Shown: positions 53,039-63,903 of the stretch, piece by piece
Numbering within the stretch: the stretch's first letter is position 1
Layout: every line of letters begins with the position of its first letter
NCBI GenBank assembly: GCA_037043455.1
Contig: JAWPHD010001279.1
Span: 1-64,000 of the forward strand
DNA length: 64,000 bases
Source: Cyrtodaria siliqua
Lineage: Eukaryota > Mollusca > Bivalvia > Adapedonta > Hiatellidae
Reading direction: 5' to 3'
Made by a program: the position numbers and the translations under genes
The notes under the pieces: model-generated
Told to the model about the DNA's origin: nothing
The model's input: the letters and a program-made list of their open reading frames with translations, nothing else
Databases searched by the model: none

Positions 53039-53484
53039 AATGTTTAGGTTTACCACCACTAATTACATGTAAGCCTCCGAGGTGAATGCAGTTCCTATAA
53101 TAAAAAGTAATCCCTCCTTTTTTGATGAAAACGGGCATTATAAGTAGGGGCAAACTGCCCATTCCTATTCGATTTTGTGGTTGTATGTATAAGAAGCGTA
53201 TTAATAAGTTTTACTGGATCACTGATAAACATTTTCGAAATTTCGACTCTATGCTTACACTATGTGAGCAATGAAAACAGCTGTACCCTTGACCTGTTTA
53301 GTAAACAAACAAGAACTTTCTTACATGTCTTGTGACCACACCTTTTCTGGTGATTTTTCAAGTGGAATATTAGTTTTCTATATGAACATTACACTGCTGC
53401 ATTATCCATACTTGAGTTGAATCTGCAGCAAATCATTAATATGTGACACTTTAACATTGGTGTCTATGGGGAAAATAATTAGTG
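53039..53484 (+). repeat. Long inverted repeat, left copy
   Basis: About 445 bp matching the reverse complement of 58659-59125, for example TTTACCACCACTAATTACAT here against ATGTAATTGGTGGTGGTAAA there. Divergence is moderate. Confidence 0.8.
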
Positions 53485-54189
53485 GTATAATACCTATTAT
53501 GATAGAAGACATATAGCCGGTTCGTTTGGCAAGGCGGAAGAGCTTCTTAGAAGAGAAGTTACACTTCTGATTGTTCGTTTCGGACCTCTTCTCTTCTCGG
53601 AAGCTCTGCCGTCTCTGCCGATTTGAAATAGGAAGAGACGGCAGAGAAGAGCAGCAAAGATGGCGTCAAAGAAGATACGTGAGGGTGAGAATTGTATTTT
53701 TTAGATCAATTGCAGAGATATCGTTGTCGACAAATGTGTATTGTTGTTATTTAGATAAAATATTTACTGTTGTGCGAAATGTTCAGTATCCCGGTGACAT
53801 TTGCTTTAAAACAAGCAAAAAATGGTTGACTATTATGTGAAATTTATTATGAAAGGGAAACGTTACAGCCACGAAGAAAGTTATTGTTTTTTCTTCCAAT
53901 GGTTTTTTGGTCATTGTTAAAAAGTTATATGAAGGATGGGTAGATTTACAGACCCCAGGACCCCAGGCTCAACAGACATACCAGACCTCTATATTTATAA
54001 CCTATATGCATTGGCCTGTGGGTAAATACTATTAACATGTATAGCGATCACAACAGTGTGTGTTTTATTTGTAAACACTCAATATCAAGATCATGTCTTT
54101 TTTGTTTAGGACTCGACAAGGTCGGAAACTTTCTGGTACTGGTAGCTGATAGTTACATAATACAAAATACAGACGATCTATGTAGCATT

Positions 54190-54235
54190 GTTTGGTTGGG
54201 TAGCTCAGTCTGTAAAGCATTGGGTTAGAACATAT
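54190..54235 (+). mobile_element. Partial tRNA-like SINE head
   Basis: GGTAGCTCAGTCTGTAAAGC then TTGGGTTAGAAC resembles the 5' half of a tRNA, with no B box after it. Confidence 0.4.
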
Positions 54236-54892
54236 TAGGTGAGGGGTGGGGAGGGTATTTTCAATAAAAATATCAAAGGAGTGTTTTTAAACTTTTGTCC
54301 ATGTGGGTGCCTTTTCACTATTTTCCAGGTGGGAGTGGGGGAGAGAGGGGTTATGGATAAACAAAATAAAATACGGGAGTGGGGGTGGGGTAGTGGTAAC
54401 TTATATTTACAATAATATATACTTAAGAAGCTGTGTTCCGAACAATTTGGTGGAGCATTGGTTGTTTAAGATTGTCTTCTGTTATCTAGTCCTGTTTATA
54501 AACATACCTATATTTTGTTTACACTAAGATTATTAATATGATCATATTTTAGACATTTTTACCACAGGTTCCTGAAACTCTGAGATAAACTTGTCAGACC
54601 TCGACTCACATGCATCGGTCACTAGTGACTGCAGATTTTCATACAGAGAATTATATCAATGGATTAAACCTAATATGTGATATCGTTTTCGAGAAGTTTA
54701 AAAATCCATAAACCATGTAAAATCTGTGTAACTACATTTAAAGTATTTTTGCAGCAGTTCTTCAACTTAGAATGGACGGTTATTTTGTAAACATTTATTT
54801 GATATAAACACAAACCAAAATTGATTTAAATATAAACATATTTTAAATACGTTCAAATTTAAATTAATGTTGGCTAGTTTTGGTACAATCAG

Positions 54893-54985
54893 TTTTGTGC
54901 TGTTGGGCCCATTTCTGTAGTGTAAGGAAGTATGCTTTTCTTTCGAGAAAGGAGATCCAGGTTCGAGTCCTGGCGGAAACCCCTT
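54893..54985 (+). mobile_element. tRNA-derived SINE head, family shared with 49.4 kb
   Basis: TTCTGTAGTGTAAGGAAGTA, then TTTCGAGAAAGGAGATCCAG and GGTTCGAGTCCTGGCGG form A- and B-box-like segments. Confidence 0.65.
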
Positions 54986-55149
54986 GCACACTTACTGAGG
55001 TGTAACTATAAAAAAATCAGAGCGCAAACAATCAGAAATTTGATAAAATCATTGGTGACATGTCTATAGTATTAAATAAATTCATTTCATATTCTTTTAT
55101 TAAACATGTTGCATATCATTTCACGTATGTGTCTCTATCTGTCCGTCTG

Positions 55150-55174
55150 TATAGTCGCTCTCTCTCTATCTCTA

Positions 55175-55205
<31 letters not shown>

Positions 55206-55265
55206 GATGTTCGAATAGGATCTTACATGCATATTTTTCCAGTGTTTCTCTCTCTCTCTCTCTTT
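55150..55265. repeat. CT microsatellites
   Basis: CTCTCT runs at about 55155-55204 and 55246-55263, separated by a unique stretch. Confidence 0.85.
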
Positions 55266-55634
55266 GCGTGTAAATACATACCAGTAAGGATACTAGTCTT
55301 ATATTTAAAACCAAGGGATATTAAACTGTGAAAAAAAAAGTGAAAAACGTTTATTTCTCTTTTGTTATAATATTTCACAATTTTCACAATTTCCAGAAAA
55401 ATGCCGCTATTTTTCACAATGGCATGAGCACAGGCTGCATTCACAAAACACATAAAATACACTGGTTTCTGCCTGCTCAAAGTCACTCTTAAATTCACTT
55501 TTACTTGCTTGTATGTAGAAAATAGAAATTGCATTTCTCCCATAATAGCTAATGTTTCTATTTATATGCCATACCGACTTTAAATAAAATTATCTTGTAA
55601 AAAAGGCACATTGTTTACATTTATAAATTGAGTC

Positions 55635-56085
55635 GAATTGAATTGAATTGGGGTTTTAAGGCGCACCAACACATGAAAAGGTTATATGGCGCCTAAAAGG
55701 CATGAACATGCCAGGCTCATCTTCCATGTACATCGAGATAAAATATGGAAAATGGGCCTAGAACCTTCTCACCCTGAACTGCAGAGCTGCTGCAAATTCT
55801 ATCGTAGAAACTCCATTTACGCTGGAGCCACGTTATTGTTTTTCTGCCACTGCTCTTTTGATGCGAGCGAGATAGCACCTGAAACAATGCAGGGATCATG
55901 ATGAAGACCTTTAATGAACATGAACAAAAAATGATAAAATGAACATGAATTTGGGGGGATTCTACCCCTCTGCCTACCCCTCCAAAGGGATCTGCAGTGG
56001 CCGTATTCTTTGCCCCGTGACCAAACGGGGTCCCCGGTCACGTGGCCCCCAGCAACCACACGGGGCTAAATTGAGTCGAAGACTG
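55635..56085. repeat. Dispersed repeat (GGCGCACCAACACATG type)
   Basis: Begins with a GAATT tandem (GAATTGAATTGAATTG), then GGGGTTTTAAGGCGCACCAA and TTATATGGCGCC. I recognise this style of repeat from molluscan DNA, but no coding sequence is supported; open frames on both strands are short. Confidence 0.4.
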
Positions 56086-56899
56086 ATGTCAGACATTATC
56101 AGATTATACTGGGCTAGCTAATAATCTTGCAATAAATGTGATTTCACGTCTAATAACCTAATTAAACAGAAAAATGTCAGATTGATTATATTGTGTCATT
56201 TGTTTTCATGATAAAATTAGATTTCCGAGTCACAATATCTATAAAATGGTAATTTCAAAGTACTAAATGTAGTGGAAAACTGTGGTTATTCAGAAATTTA
56301 AAGCAAGCAATATGGCATGTTGCATGTCGAAAGTTAGCAACAGATGTGTTGCATAAAGTATATATAAGAAATCTGTTCCTTACTTTCGACATGCCACATG
56401 CCAATAACCCCACTTCATTTCCTCGGTTATTAAGAAACTTCTAATTTTCTCATAATCGCAGTCTTTTAGTACTTTGATTACTTGATGCGTGTTCGATTAG
56501 TCCCAAATCCTCTGTATGTTCGGTTAGAACAGTGCTCTGCCTTCTTCTATCATCTTCTATACTTGGCGCTTCTCTACCCGGAAGAGACCAAACTAACCGG
56601 CTAATAGATTAACTACTTGATTCGATAATTTCTAAACATAGACGGTACGCATTACAATGATCTATATATAGCTGTAACGGAAATCCCAATACACAAATTA
56701 TTACGCATAATGTCTGCAGCAAGGGCAAGATTTAAAATGTAAGTAAAAACGAATTTAATATTTACACATGATTTATGAAAATACATGTTATATATGGATA
56801 TTATCGTTTATAGTAGTATTAAATACGTGAATACAAAGATACACAATCAAGGTTATACGCAAGCGTAAAATAGCTGCCGAGAGAAAATAGCATTATTTC

Positions 56900-57015
56900 T
56901 GGGTAGGAACACAGGCAGACGGCGCGTACCCTACCCCGCCCACACCCTACCCCCCTCTACTACCCCCCTCCCCCTCTCTACTACCCCCTCCCCACCTGTT
57001 TCTCTACTACCCCCC
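56900..57015. repeat. C-rich low-complexity tract
   Basis: CTACTACCCCC-type repeats on the plus strand, about 100 bp. Confidence 0.8.
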
Positions 57016-57120
57016 TTAAATATGTTTTCAATAAACTGTTCTACTTGGTTTTCAATGAAAAAAAAAAAATACATACTCTAGGAACTGGGAACAAAGTTTA
57101 ACATAACAACAGGAGAATGT

Positions 57121-57272
57121 CTATCGGCACGACGGTCGTGCTGATTATTTTCCTTATCGGCACGACGGTCGTGCGAATTATATTCCTTATCGGCACGACG
57201 GTCGTGCGAATAATATTTCTTATCGGCACGACGGTCGTGCGAATAACATTCTTTATCCGCACGACCGCCGCG
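57121..57272. repeat. 33-bp minisatellite with palindromic core, five units
   Basis: Units carry the palindrome GCACGACGGTCGTGC followed by an AT-rich 16-18-bp spacer (such as GAATAATATTTCTTAT). The fifth unit is degenerate (CCGCACGACCGCCGCGCC). Several frames stay open through it because the repeat length is a multiple of three. Confidence 0.85.
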
Positions 57273-57724
57273 CCAGTGTATCGATATGTGTTGCATTTCA
57301 TGTAATGTTAAGTAGACCAATATATAAAATTGTATTTGATTTGATTTGCAACTAGACGCCCATTGTTCTAAATTATGTAAATCATTTTGTATATGGTATG
57401 GTCCTGTTGAGACTTAATCGTGCGAAAGCTCTAGAAGACAATTATCCGAGAATATTCTAACTCGGGAATTCGGAAGGTCGTTTATATGGCATAGGAACAA
57501 CAAAGGCCCCATTAGAGACCACTGTGTAACGCCGGATTCTACGTGAGCTTAAGCAGGAGACTTTCTCCAACAAAAATTCTTCTTACAAGTGGAAGTGTTT
57601 GAATTGTTAATAATACACCGAGGAAATGGCTGTGGCAGATGCAGTAACAAAAAACAAATGTACGTTTGTTCTAATTTAGTGTGAGATATATAGGATCTTA
57701 TATAAGTGGTTGTTTTATATAGAG

Positions 57725-57909
57725 TTTAATAACCAGTGTTTTTGAGATACGGGAAATATCACCCGATGTAGAGAAATGACCCCGATATAAGAACGAGTGC
57801 GGAGGAGCACTCGTTCTTAAATCGGGGCCCTCCGCACTCGTTCTTATATCGGGGCCATTTCTCTACTGAGGGAGATATTTCCCGTATCTCAAAAACAGTG
57901 GTTATTAAA
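57725..57909. repeat. Hairpin MITE, 185 bp
   Basis: TTTAATAACCAGTGTTTTTG pairs with AAAAACAGTGGTTATTAAA. A second nested pair uses ATCGGGG and GCACTCGTTCTTA in the middle. Confidence 0.85.
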
Positions 57910-57920
57910 CGAGTATATTT

Positions 57921-58099
57921 AAGAAATAGAACATCGTTTACTGTGAATTATCGTTTAATATATCACGGTTTGGAGTTCAATTGTAAACAACAATTTCACG
58001 AGCCCGAAGGGCGAGGGCGAGTAAAAATATTGTTTACAATTGAACGACAAACCGTGATATATTATAGATAATTCACCGTAAACGATGTTTTATTTCTAT
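57921..58099. repeat. Hairpin MITE, 179 bp
   Basis: AAGAAATAGAACATCGTTTA pairs with TAAACGATGTTTTATTTCT, and AATATATCACGGTTTG with CAAACCGTGATATATT. The loop centre is GAGCCCGAAGGGCGAG. Confidence 0.85.
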
Positions 58100-58500
58100 T
58101 CTAATACACTTAAAATGTGAAAATATCGCACACATCGAAAATCTTTCGCATTGCTTTTCTTACTCTCCTAACGTTGCACACGTTATAATGCGCAATGTGC
58201 AATGTACAATGCTTATTCTCCAAACGTTGCAAAAATTACAGTGATCATTTAAAATGATATTTTATTAATATTTCTAATGGTTCACGCCTTTTTACACGAG
58301 TTTGCACGTGAACGCAAAGACGACGTTACGCCATACAAACAAAACAAGTGGAATTTTCCGTAATCGTTAGTCCCTACAGTAGTGGCGGAATCTGACGACG
58401 ACGTCCGTAAAACAATCGGAACATTTGGCGTTCCCGCCACTGACGGAAAAGGCCGAGCAATGTTCCGTACCCAGTAGAGCAAACGAGTAGATATAGAGAG
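58100..58500. other. Intergenic, nothing assignable
   Basis: No supported gene. Confidence 0.5.
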
Positions 58501-58641
58501 TATTATGTCAGTGCCTTTTACTATCAAGTTTATTAGGCGAGGCTTAGAAAACGAAGAATGGCGAGCGTTTTCGTCTGACGAGCCATTCTTCTTTTCGTGC
58601 CGAGCCTAATAAACTTGATAGTAAAAGGCACTGACATAATA
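58501..58641. repeat. Hairpin MITE, 141 bp with 38-bp perfect arms
   Basis: Arms 58501-58538 and 58604-58641 start TATTATGTCAGTGCCTTTTA and its complement. The interior also pairs imperfectly through GAAGAATGGC / GCCATTCTTC. Confidence 0.9.
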
Positions 58642-58658
58642 TTCTATTTAGGTATGAA

Positions 58659-59125
58659 AGCACTAATTATTTTCCCCATAGACACCAATGTTAAAGTGTC
58701 ACATATAAATGATTTGCTGCAAATTCAACTCAAGTATGGATAATGCAGCAGTGTAATGTTCATATAGAAAACTATTTTTCCACTTGAAAAATCTCCAGAA
58801 AACGTGGGGTCACAAGACATGTAAGAAAGTTCTTGTTTGTTTACTCAACAGGTCAAGGGTACAGCTGTTTTTATTGATCGACTGTTTTCATTGCCCACAA
58901 AGTGTAAGCATAGAGTCGAAATTTCGAAAATGTTCATCAGTGATCCAGTAAAACCTATTAATACGCTTCTTATACATATAACCACAAAATCGAATAGAAA
59001 TGGGCAGTTTTCCCCTACTTATAATGCCCATTTCCATCGAAAAAGGAGGGATTACTTTTTATTATAGGAACTACATTCGACTACACCTCGGAGGTTTACA
59101 TGTAATTGGTGGTGGTAAACCTTTA
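58659..59125 (-). repeat. Long inverted repeat, right copy
   Basis: Matches the reverse complement of 53039-53484. The pair encloses about 5.2 kb. Confidence 0.8.
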
Positions 59126-59358
59126 TCATGTAGATTATCCACATTTGTTGTATGAATTACTATTATTACCTATTTATCAGAATGTTACGCTTATCGAGGA
59201 CGCCGCATGTTGTTGTTTTTTGTTTGTTTTATGACGTCAGGCAACGTTACGTGCATGACGTCAGATAACTTTAAGTACAATAAACGCCGAGGGATTCCGC
59301 ATCGATTTGCTCTATTGGTCATTGCCTAATAATGCAAAATTTAATAGGCCACCCCTTT

Positions 59359-59542
59359 CAGGCGCGTAGCTGCCTATACGCGAGTACGCGGCTGAATCCA
59401 CATGATTCTGACAAAAGCACCTCAGAACGCCCAGAATGCACCAGATTGCACCATTGTTTTCAAAATTTTCCGGGGGGCATGCCCCTGGACCCCACTAGCA
59501 CAATTATGAATCCACAGGAATAGAGGGCTAGCTACGCCCCTG
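59359..59542. mobile_element. hAT-like MITE, about 184 bp
   Basis: The left end CAGGCGCGTAGCTGCC and right end GGCTAGCTACGCCCCTG are inverted with mismatches. The CAGGGGCGTAGCTA type of end is typical of hAT-family MITEs. Flanks share only CCTTT; no clear 8-bp duplication. Confidence 0.6.
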
Positions 59543-59559
59543 CCTTTATTAGGCAGAAA

Positions 59560-60107
59560 AGTGCATATCTGCATGATAAATAGCTTTTCTATTCCCAGTA
59601 TTTCCTATACAAATCACAGACAAATATGTGATATAATTTTTCTATTAAGAGTTTTGAATCTTTATATAACGCGAAATTTGTCTGGCATTACAATTATTAA
59701 AGAAAGGCAAATAAAAACGAGCTGAAAGTTCATAAATGCCCAACAGTATTTTAATATGTTCAAAGATTTCAGAATAAACACAAATGCAAGATTCTATTCA
59801 TTACAAAACACTCATGCTAAAATCTAAATAAAAAGATGATGGTGTTGATCTCATGAGAAATTCAGTGTTGGTCTAGCAAAGTTGTATTTGTTTTATCCAA
59901 TACGAAAGGTATGTGCTTGTTTACATTACTGGATACAATGAGTTACGAGGAGTTCATGTATTAATAACTGATAACATGATAAAATTTGCATAATGACGAA
60001 AATCTAGAGATCCAGTCAAATATTCATATTGAGATACTTCTTGCAAATCTATTAAGATTTACTAAAATAAAGATTCTAGCTAAAAGTAGAAGTGTAGGAA
60101 TATATTA
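59560..60107. other. Intergenic, nothing assignable
   Basis: AT-rich, no supported gene. Confidence 0.5.
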
Positions 60108-60260
60108 AGAATCTTTCATGGGTATCCGGTGAAGATAGGGAATTCCAACCCGAGGTATAAGTGTTTTTATCGGAACCGAGGCTCTGCCGAGTTTCCGATT
60201 AAAACACTTATACCGAGGGTTGGAATTTCCTATCTGAACCGAATACCCATGATAGATTCT
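60108..60260. repeat. Hairpin MITE, 153 bp
   Basis: AGAATCTTTCATGGGTATCC pairs with GAATACCCATGATAGATTCT, and GAGGTATAAGTGTTTTTATC with TTAAAACACTTATACC. The loop centre is ACCGAGGCTCTGCCGAG. Confidence 0.85.
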
Positions 60261-60629
60261 TTTTTTTTGCATATCAGAGACATGTTGTGCGTTGACGCCG
60301 CCAGCTACTAACGTTTTGCATGTTTTCCTGCATACCGGATGTTAGCGCGCGTGAATTTTATCTCGACCCTAGGTTGAGATGGAAATACCTAGCCCCGGTA
60401 AAATGACGGATATCCTTGTCCGGTATGCAAGAATTGTAAATAATACCCCGAGCAGATGCAGTAATAAACACATTTACGTTTGTTCTAATGGATTACGTGT
60501 GTCATGTAGAGGATCTTATATAAGTGGTTGTTTTAATTGTTTCTATTCAACGTTTTCAATGTTCATACTTAAACTGTAGGTATCTAGTCAAATGTTATGT
60601 TAAGAAACATTCTGGCAAATCTGTGCGTG

Positions 60630-60658
60630 TTTTTATTATTATTATTATTATTATTCCT
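60630..60658. repeat. ATT microsatellite
   Basis: TTATTATTATTATTATTATT run. Confidence 0.85.
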
Positions 60659-60968
60659 CCCACTCACACACACGAAATCAGTAGGGCATTCTCTGTTCAT
60701 GTCCTTCCGTCAAAACTTTCGGATAAGAAACGCTTTTTTCGTTATCTGCTTACATGTCATTTAAACACATCGAAATGTTACATAAGCTTAGCAGTATAAG
60801 CCATGAATGTGTAAGTAATGGCATTTTAATCACAGAATGCTCTTAAAGTTTGAGAGTAATGTGTGTCTTTTGTTGGTTACATTATACCGGCTGTTGCGGT
60901 TCAGTTTAAGTTATTTTATATGGAATTTGACGTGCTATTTTTAGTGAGATGCTGGTTAAGCAATAGAT

Positions 60969-61057
60969 AGTCTGCTCTCAGCGAGTTGGATTATTTAAAC
61001 ACCGAGATGGGCGTAGCCCAACGAGATGTTTAAATAACCAACGAGCTGAGACAGACT
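60969..61057. repeat. Hairpin MITE, 89 bp
   Basis: AGTCTGCTCTCAGCGAGTTG pairs with AACGAGCTGAGACAGACT, and TTATTTAAACA with TGTTTAAATAA, around GATGGGCGTAGCCCA. Confidence 0.85.
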
Positions 61058-61065
61058 AATTAAGG

Positions 61066-61270
61066 TAGCGCCGTGGTGTAATGGTTAGCATCGCGGCTTA
61101 GTAACCCAGGGATCGTGCGTTCAATCCCAGCCAGGACCGAATTTGGGTTAATTAACGAAATATTTTATAAGAGTATTTCCTACCTTACCAGTCCTTCGGA
61201 TGAGACTTTAAACCGAGGTCTGCTCGCTAAAATGCTTCGTGCAATACAGCGAGGATAAATAAACGCTTAT
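61066..61270 (+). mobile_element. tRNA-derived SINE
   Basis: GCCGTGGTGTAATGGTTAGC (A box), GCGTTCAATCCCAGCC (B box), then a tail with TTCGGATGAGACTTTAAACC and ATACAGCGAGGATAAATAAA. No paired acceptor stem. The head-plus-conserved-tail layout is that of a complete SINE. Confidence 0.7.
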
Positions 61271-61275
61271 ACACA

Positions 61276-61535
61276 GACAGACTCTATCTTTTTTTGTAGC
61301 ATGGTGTACTTAGTAACACTGTGACGTCAGAGTGACGTACTCTAACTTCCTCTATCTGGTAGTTGTAGCATGCTCGGTGACATTTCCTTTGATGATTTCA
61401 AAGATATTAAATCGTTTAATGTAGGGTAGCTAAAGGGGCGTGACTATACCGTACTACAACTATCAGATGGAGGAAGTTGGAGTACGGTCACTCTGGCGTC
61501 ACAGTGTTACAAAGTACACCAGATAGAGTCTGTCT
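61276..61535. repeat. Hairpin MITE, 260 bp with about 90-bp arms
   Basis: AGACAGACTCTATC pairs with GATAGAGTCTGTCT, GTAACACTGTGACGTCAGAG with CTCTGGCGTCACAGTGTTAC, and TAACTTCCTCTATCTGGTAG with CTATCAGATGGAGGAAGTTG. Confidence 0.85.
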
Positions 61536-61539
61536 CGTA

Positions 61540-62291
61540 GTACTAGATTTAATGCTTTGCATTCATAAAAGGAAATATCACCGACCTTGCTACAAATGAG
61601 TTTTTAAGTCCCCCGAACGGAGGTGTACAATCTCTACACAGAGTTGTCGTTCCTCATCAAAAACCAAGAATCTTGGCAGACGTTGAAAAACGATGTAAAT
61701 GCAAAATTTCTTGATGGCAATAATATTTTTCTGAATTAACTTGATATGAAATGCTTAAAGTACAAAAGAAAACATTTTTTCGGCTTGAATGTTTTCAATA
61801 TACAGTAAAGTATGCTCAGATTTATATTGCGGTAGAATAAAGGTTTGTACTTTGGCATATCACTCCGTCGTTAAAACATTCAAAATAGACACCACCAAAT
61901 CGTTCCCATAGGGTTACAGAACAGCGTTTTATTTAGCAGCACTTTCCAATATCACATAGCTCTTAACAACCTACCTTAAAGTTAAAATGAGCCAACATCA
62001 TATCGCAGCCATAACATTGAAAGTCTGAGGGATTTCCATGAATGTTCACATAAATCTTAAACCACAATCAGAATGTGAGTCGTGTTCAAGCATAACTTGT
62101 GTACTTCAAAGGTCAAGGTAAAACTTAAACATAAAGGTCAAATGAGTAAAATTACTAAAGGGATTTACATGAAACGTCCCACAAATGTTAACCACAGTGA
62201 AAAGTTGGGTCGTGTGCAAGTATCGGGCGCGTCACTGTCACACTTGACCGTCAAAGGTCAAATGCGTTGATTTTTTCCCCTCCATTTTCCA
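61540..62291. other. Intergenic, nothing assignable
   Basis: No supported gene. AAAGGTCAA-type phrases repeat near 62110-62265. Confidence 0.5.
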
Positions 62292-62612
62292 GTAATGGGA
62301 CACACGGCAATCTTGAAGTATTTAAAATGGGCGTATCGATTTATATATCCAGTATCATTTTTACTTTTACCCTGGGTACATTTTAATAAATCAAATTTTA
62401 AGTATTCACTATTGCGTCTTATTATACATGTACTATAAGTTTTAATATATTATTGGTGCAATAATATCAAAAAATAATAATATGCAAAAACAAATGGCTT
62501 AATACAATTCTTATAATTAACATTAATGATTGAACAAATGCAATTTACGTAGAAAAACTAACTGGACGCCGCTAGTTTTTAAAAAAATCAAGATTGCCAT
62601 GTGTCCCTTTAA
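62292..62612. mobile_element. MITE of the AGGGACACATGG family, copy 2
   Basis: Closely matches 46326-46630 along its length (TTTATATATCCAGTATCATT shared). The right end CCATGTGTCCCTTTAA is intact; the left end is degraded to TAATGGGACACACGG. Confidence 0.8.
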
Positions 62613-62724
62613 AACAGCTATCCTGCCAACAACAGGGAACTTTTACAACAAATGTACTTCGTTTCTAAGCTAAGGTATATGAGTAACTTACACATGTTGC
62701 CAATCTGAACTCTGTAACTACACT

Positions 62725-62920
62725 ATCAACGCTTTAACCAGCCAGGCAAACCACCACCCTATTGTCCGTCGAATTATGAGTTACCAACTCTAAATTCAGT
62801 TAACGCACACTCAATTACAGGTATTTAAGTATTCATGAAAATGTTTTGACTTCTTCTCGAACATGTTCATTATTGTATAACCTCAACACATGCATAGAGT
62901 TTGGAAGAACGGTTATTGCC
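62725..62920. repeat. Dispersed repeat, copy 2 of three
   Basis: Related to 13391-13590 and 63195-63390: GCTTTAACCAGCCAGGCAAA, then CCTCAACACATGCATAGAGT. Confidence 0.6.
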
Positions 62921-63194
62921 TGTTGTCGGCGGAATAACCAAAGGTACAATGTAAGAATTCCCATCAGAATTTATTTTTGGTGGCATTTATTACTTACTAG
63001 TGACTTTTCTTGTATTTAATTTGCATGATTAACAGTGCTAAGTTTCGTGTGTATGACATAATTATGCCAAACTAATTAGCATATGCACGCTTTACCATTT
63101 TACGGCATTAACTTATCTGCAATTTGTTGTAAATTAATAAATGAATTAACAACCTCATTCTTACAATACGAGCATACGGCTTCCCGCAAGACAC

Positions 63195-63390
63195 TTATTA
63201 AAGTAGCTACCCCGCCGACAACGACCAATTTAACAACTGTCCTGTGCATCGAATTAAGAATGATCAACTCTAAATTCATTTCACGTATACTTAATTACAT
63301 GTGTTTTAGGTATACATCAACTAGGCTTTTAATCGGTACATATTAATTATTTTATGACCTCAACACATGGATAGAGTTTGGAAGAATGAT
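63195..63390. repeat. Dispersed repeat, copy 3 of three
   Basis: Related to 62725-62920, about 470 bp away in the same orientation: CCTCAACACATGGATAGAGT shared apart from one base. Confidence 0.6.
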
Positions 63391-63854
63391 TTTGTAATCT
63401 AAAATGTGCCTGTTCTGGCGGGTTGGCGGGTTGAATAGATTGTCACTTCGGAGTTAAGGTCTAGATATAGCAAATAATTACGTTGCGATAGCTATTGTTA
63501 TTTTTCTAATAGGCTATGTCGTCATATAGGGGCTATGTATTTTTGTATACATGTTCTTCTCTTTTTCTCTTGTATCCCCCAAATAGTTTAGAAGTAGTTT
63601 GTATTGTAATCTCAGTGCTGATTGCTCAATAAACGTGTTTACTGTTCATACGTAGTTTGTGTGTTTATTTGTTTTGCCACATTTTCACCTAAATATCTAT
63701 CTTTCGATAATATATGTGTAAAATGAAACAATTTAAACAGAAGACAGAATCAAGTAGGATGATAGGGGATTAATTGCGGTGATGAGCGGCAATTTGGCAA
63801 ACCTGACTGTCTTTATATCGTCCCAGTTCATATAGATGTCAGCAAGTTCCACCA

Positions 63855-63903
63855 ACGCACGCACGCGTACACACACGCACCCGCGCGCGCACACACACAC
63901 ACC
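63855..63903. repeat. CA/CG microsatellite
   Basis: CGCACGCACGCGTACACACA followed by GCGCGCACACACACAC. Confidence 0.85.

Larger units (their letters stand above)
53515..56602. mobile_element. Candidate DNA transposon with 15-bp inverted ends
   Basis: AGCCGGTTCGTTTGG at 53515-53529 and CCAAACTAACCGGCT at 56588-56602 are inverted with one mismatch, and GGCGGAAGAG / GAAGAG-rich stretches follow inside. No transposase and no clear target duplication. It could be chance or an old MITE-like element. Confidence 0.35.

Noticed and set aside
57078..57320. Open frames on both strands with a repeated HDRRADKE or TTVVRIIFLIG peptide
   Set aside because: A 33-bp minisatellite keeps several frames open; no start context or homologue.
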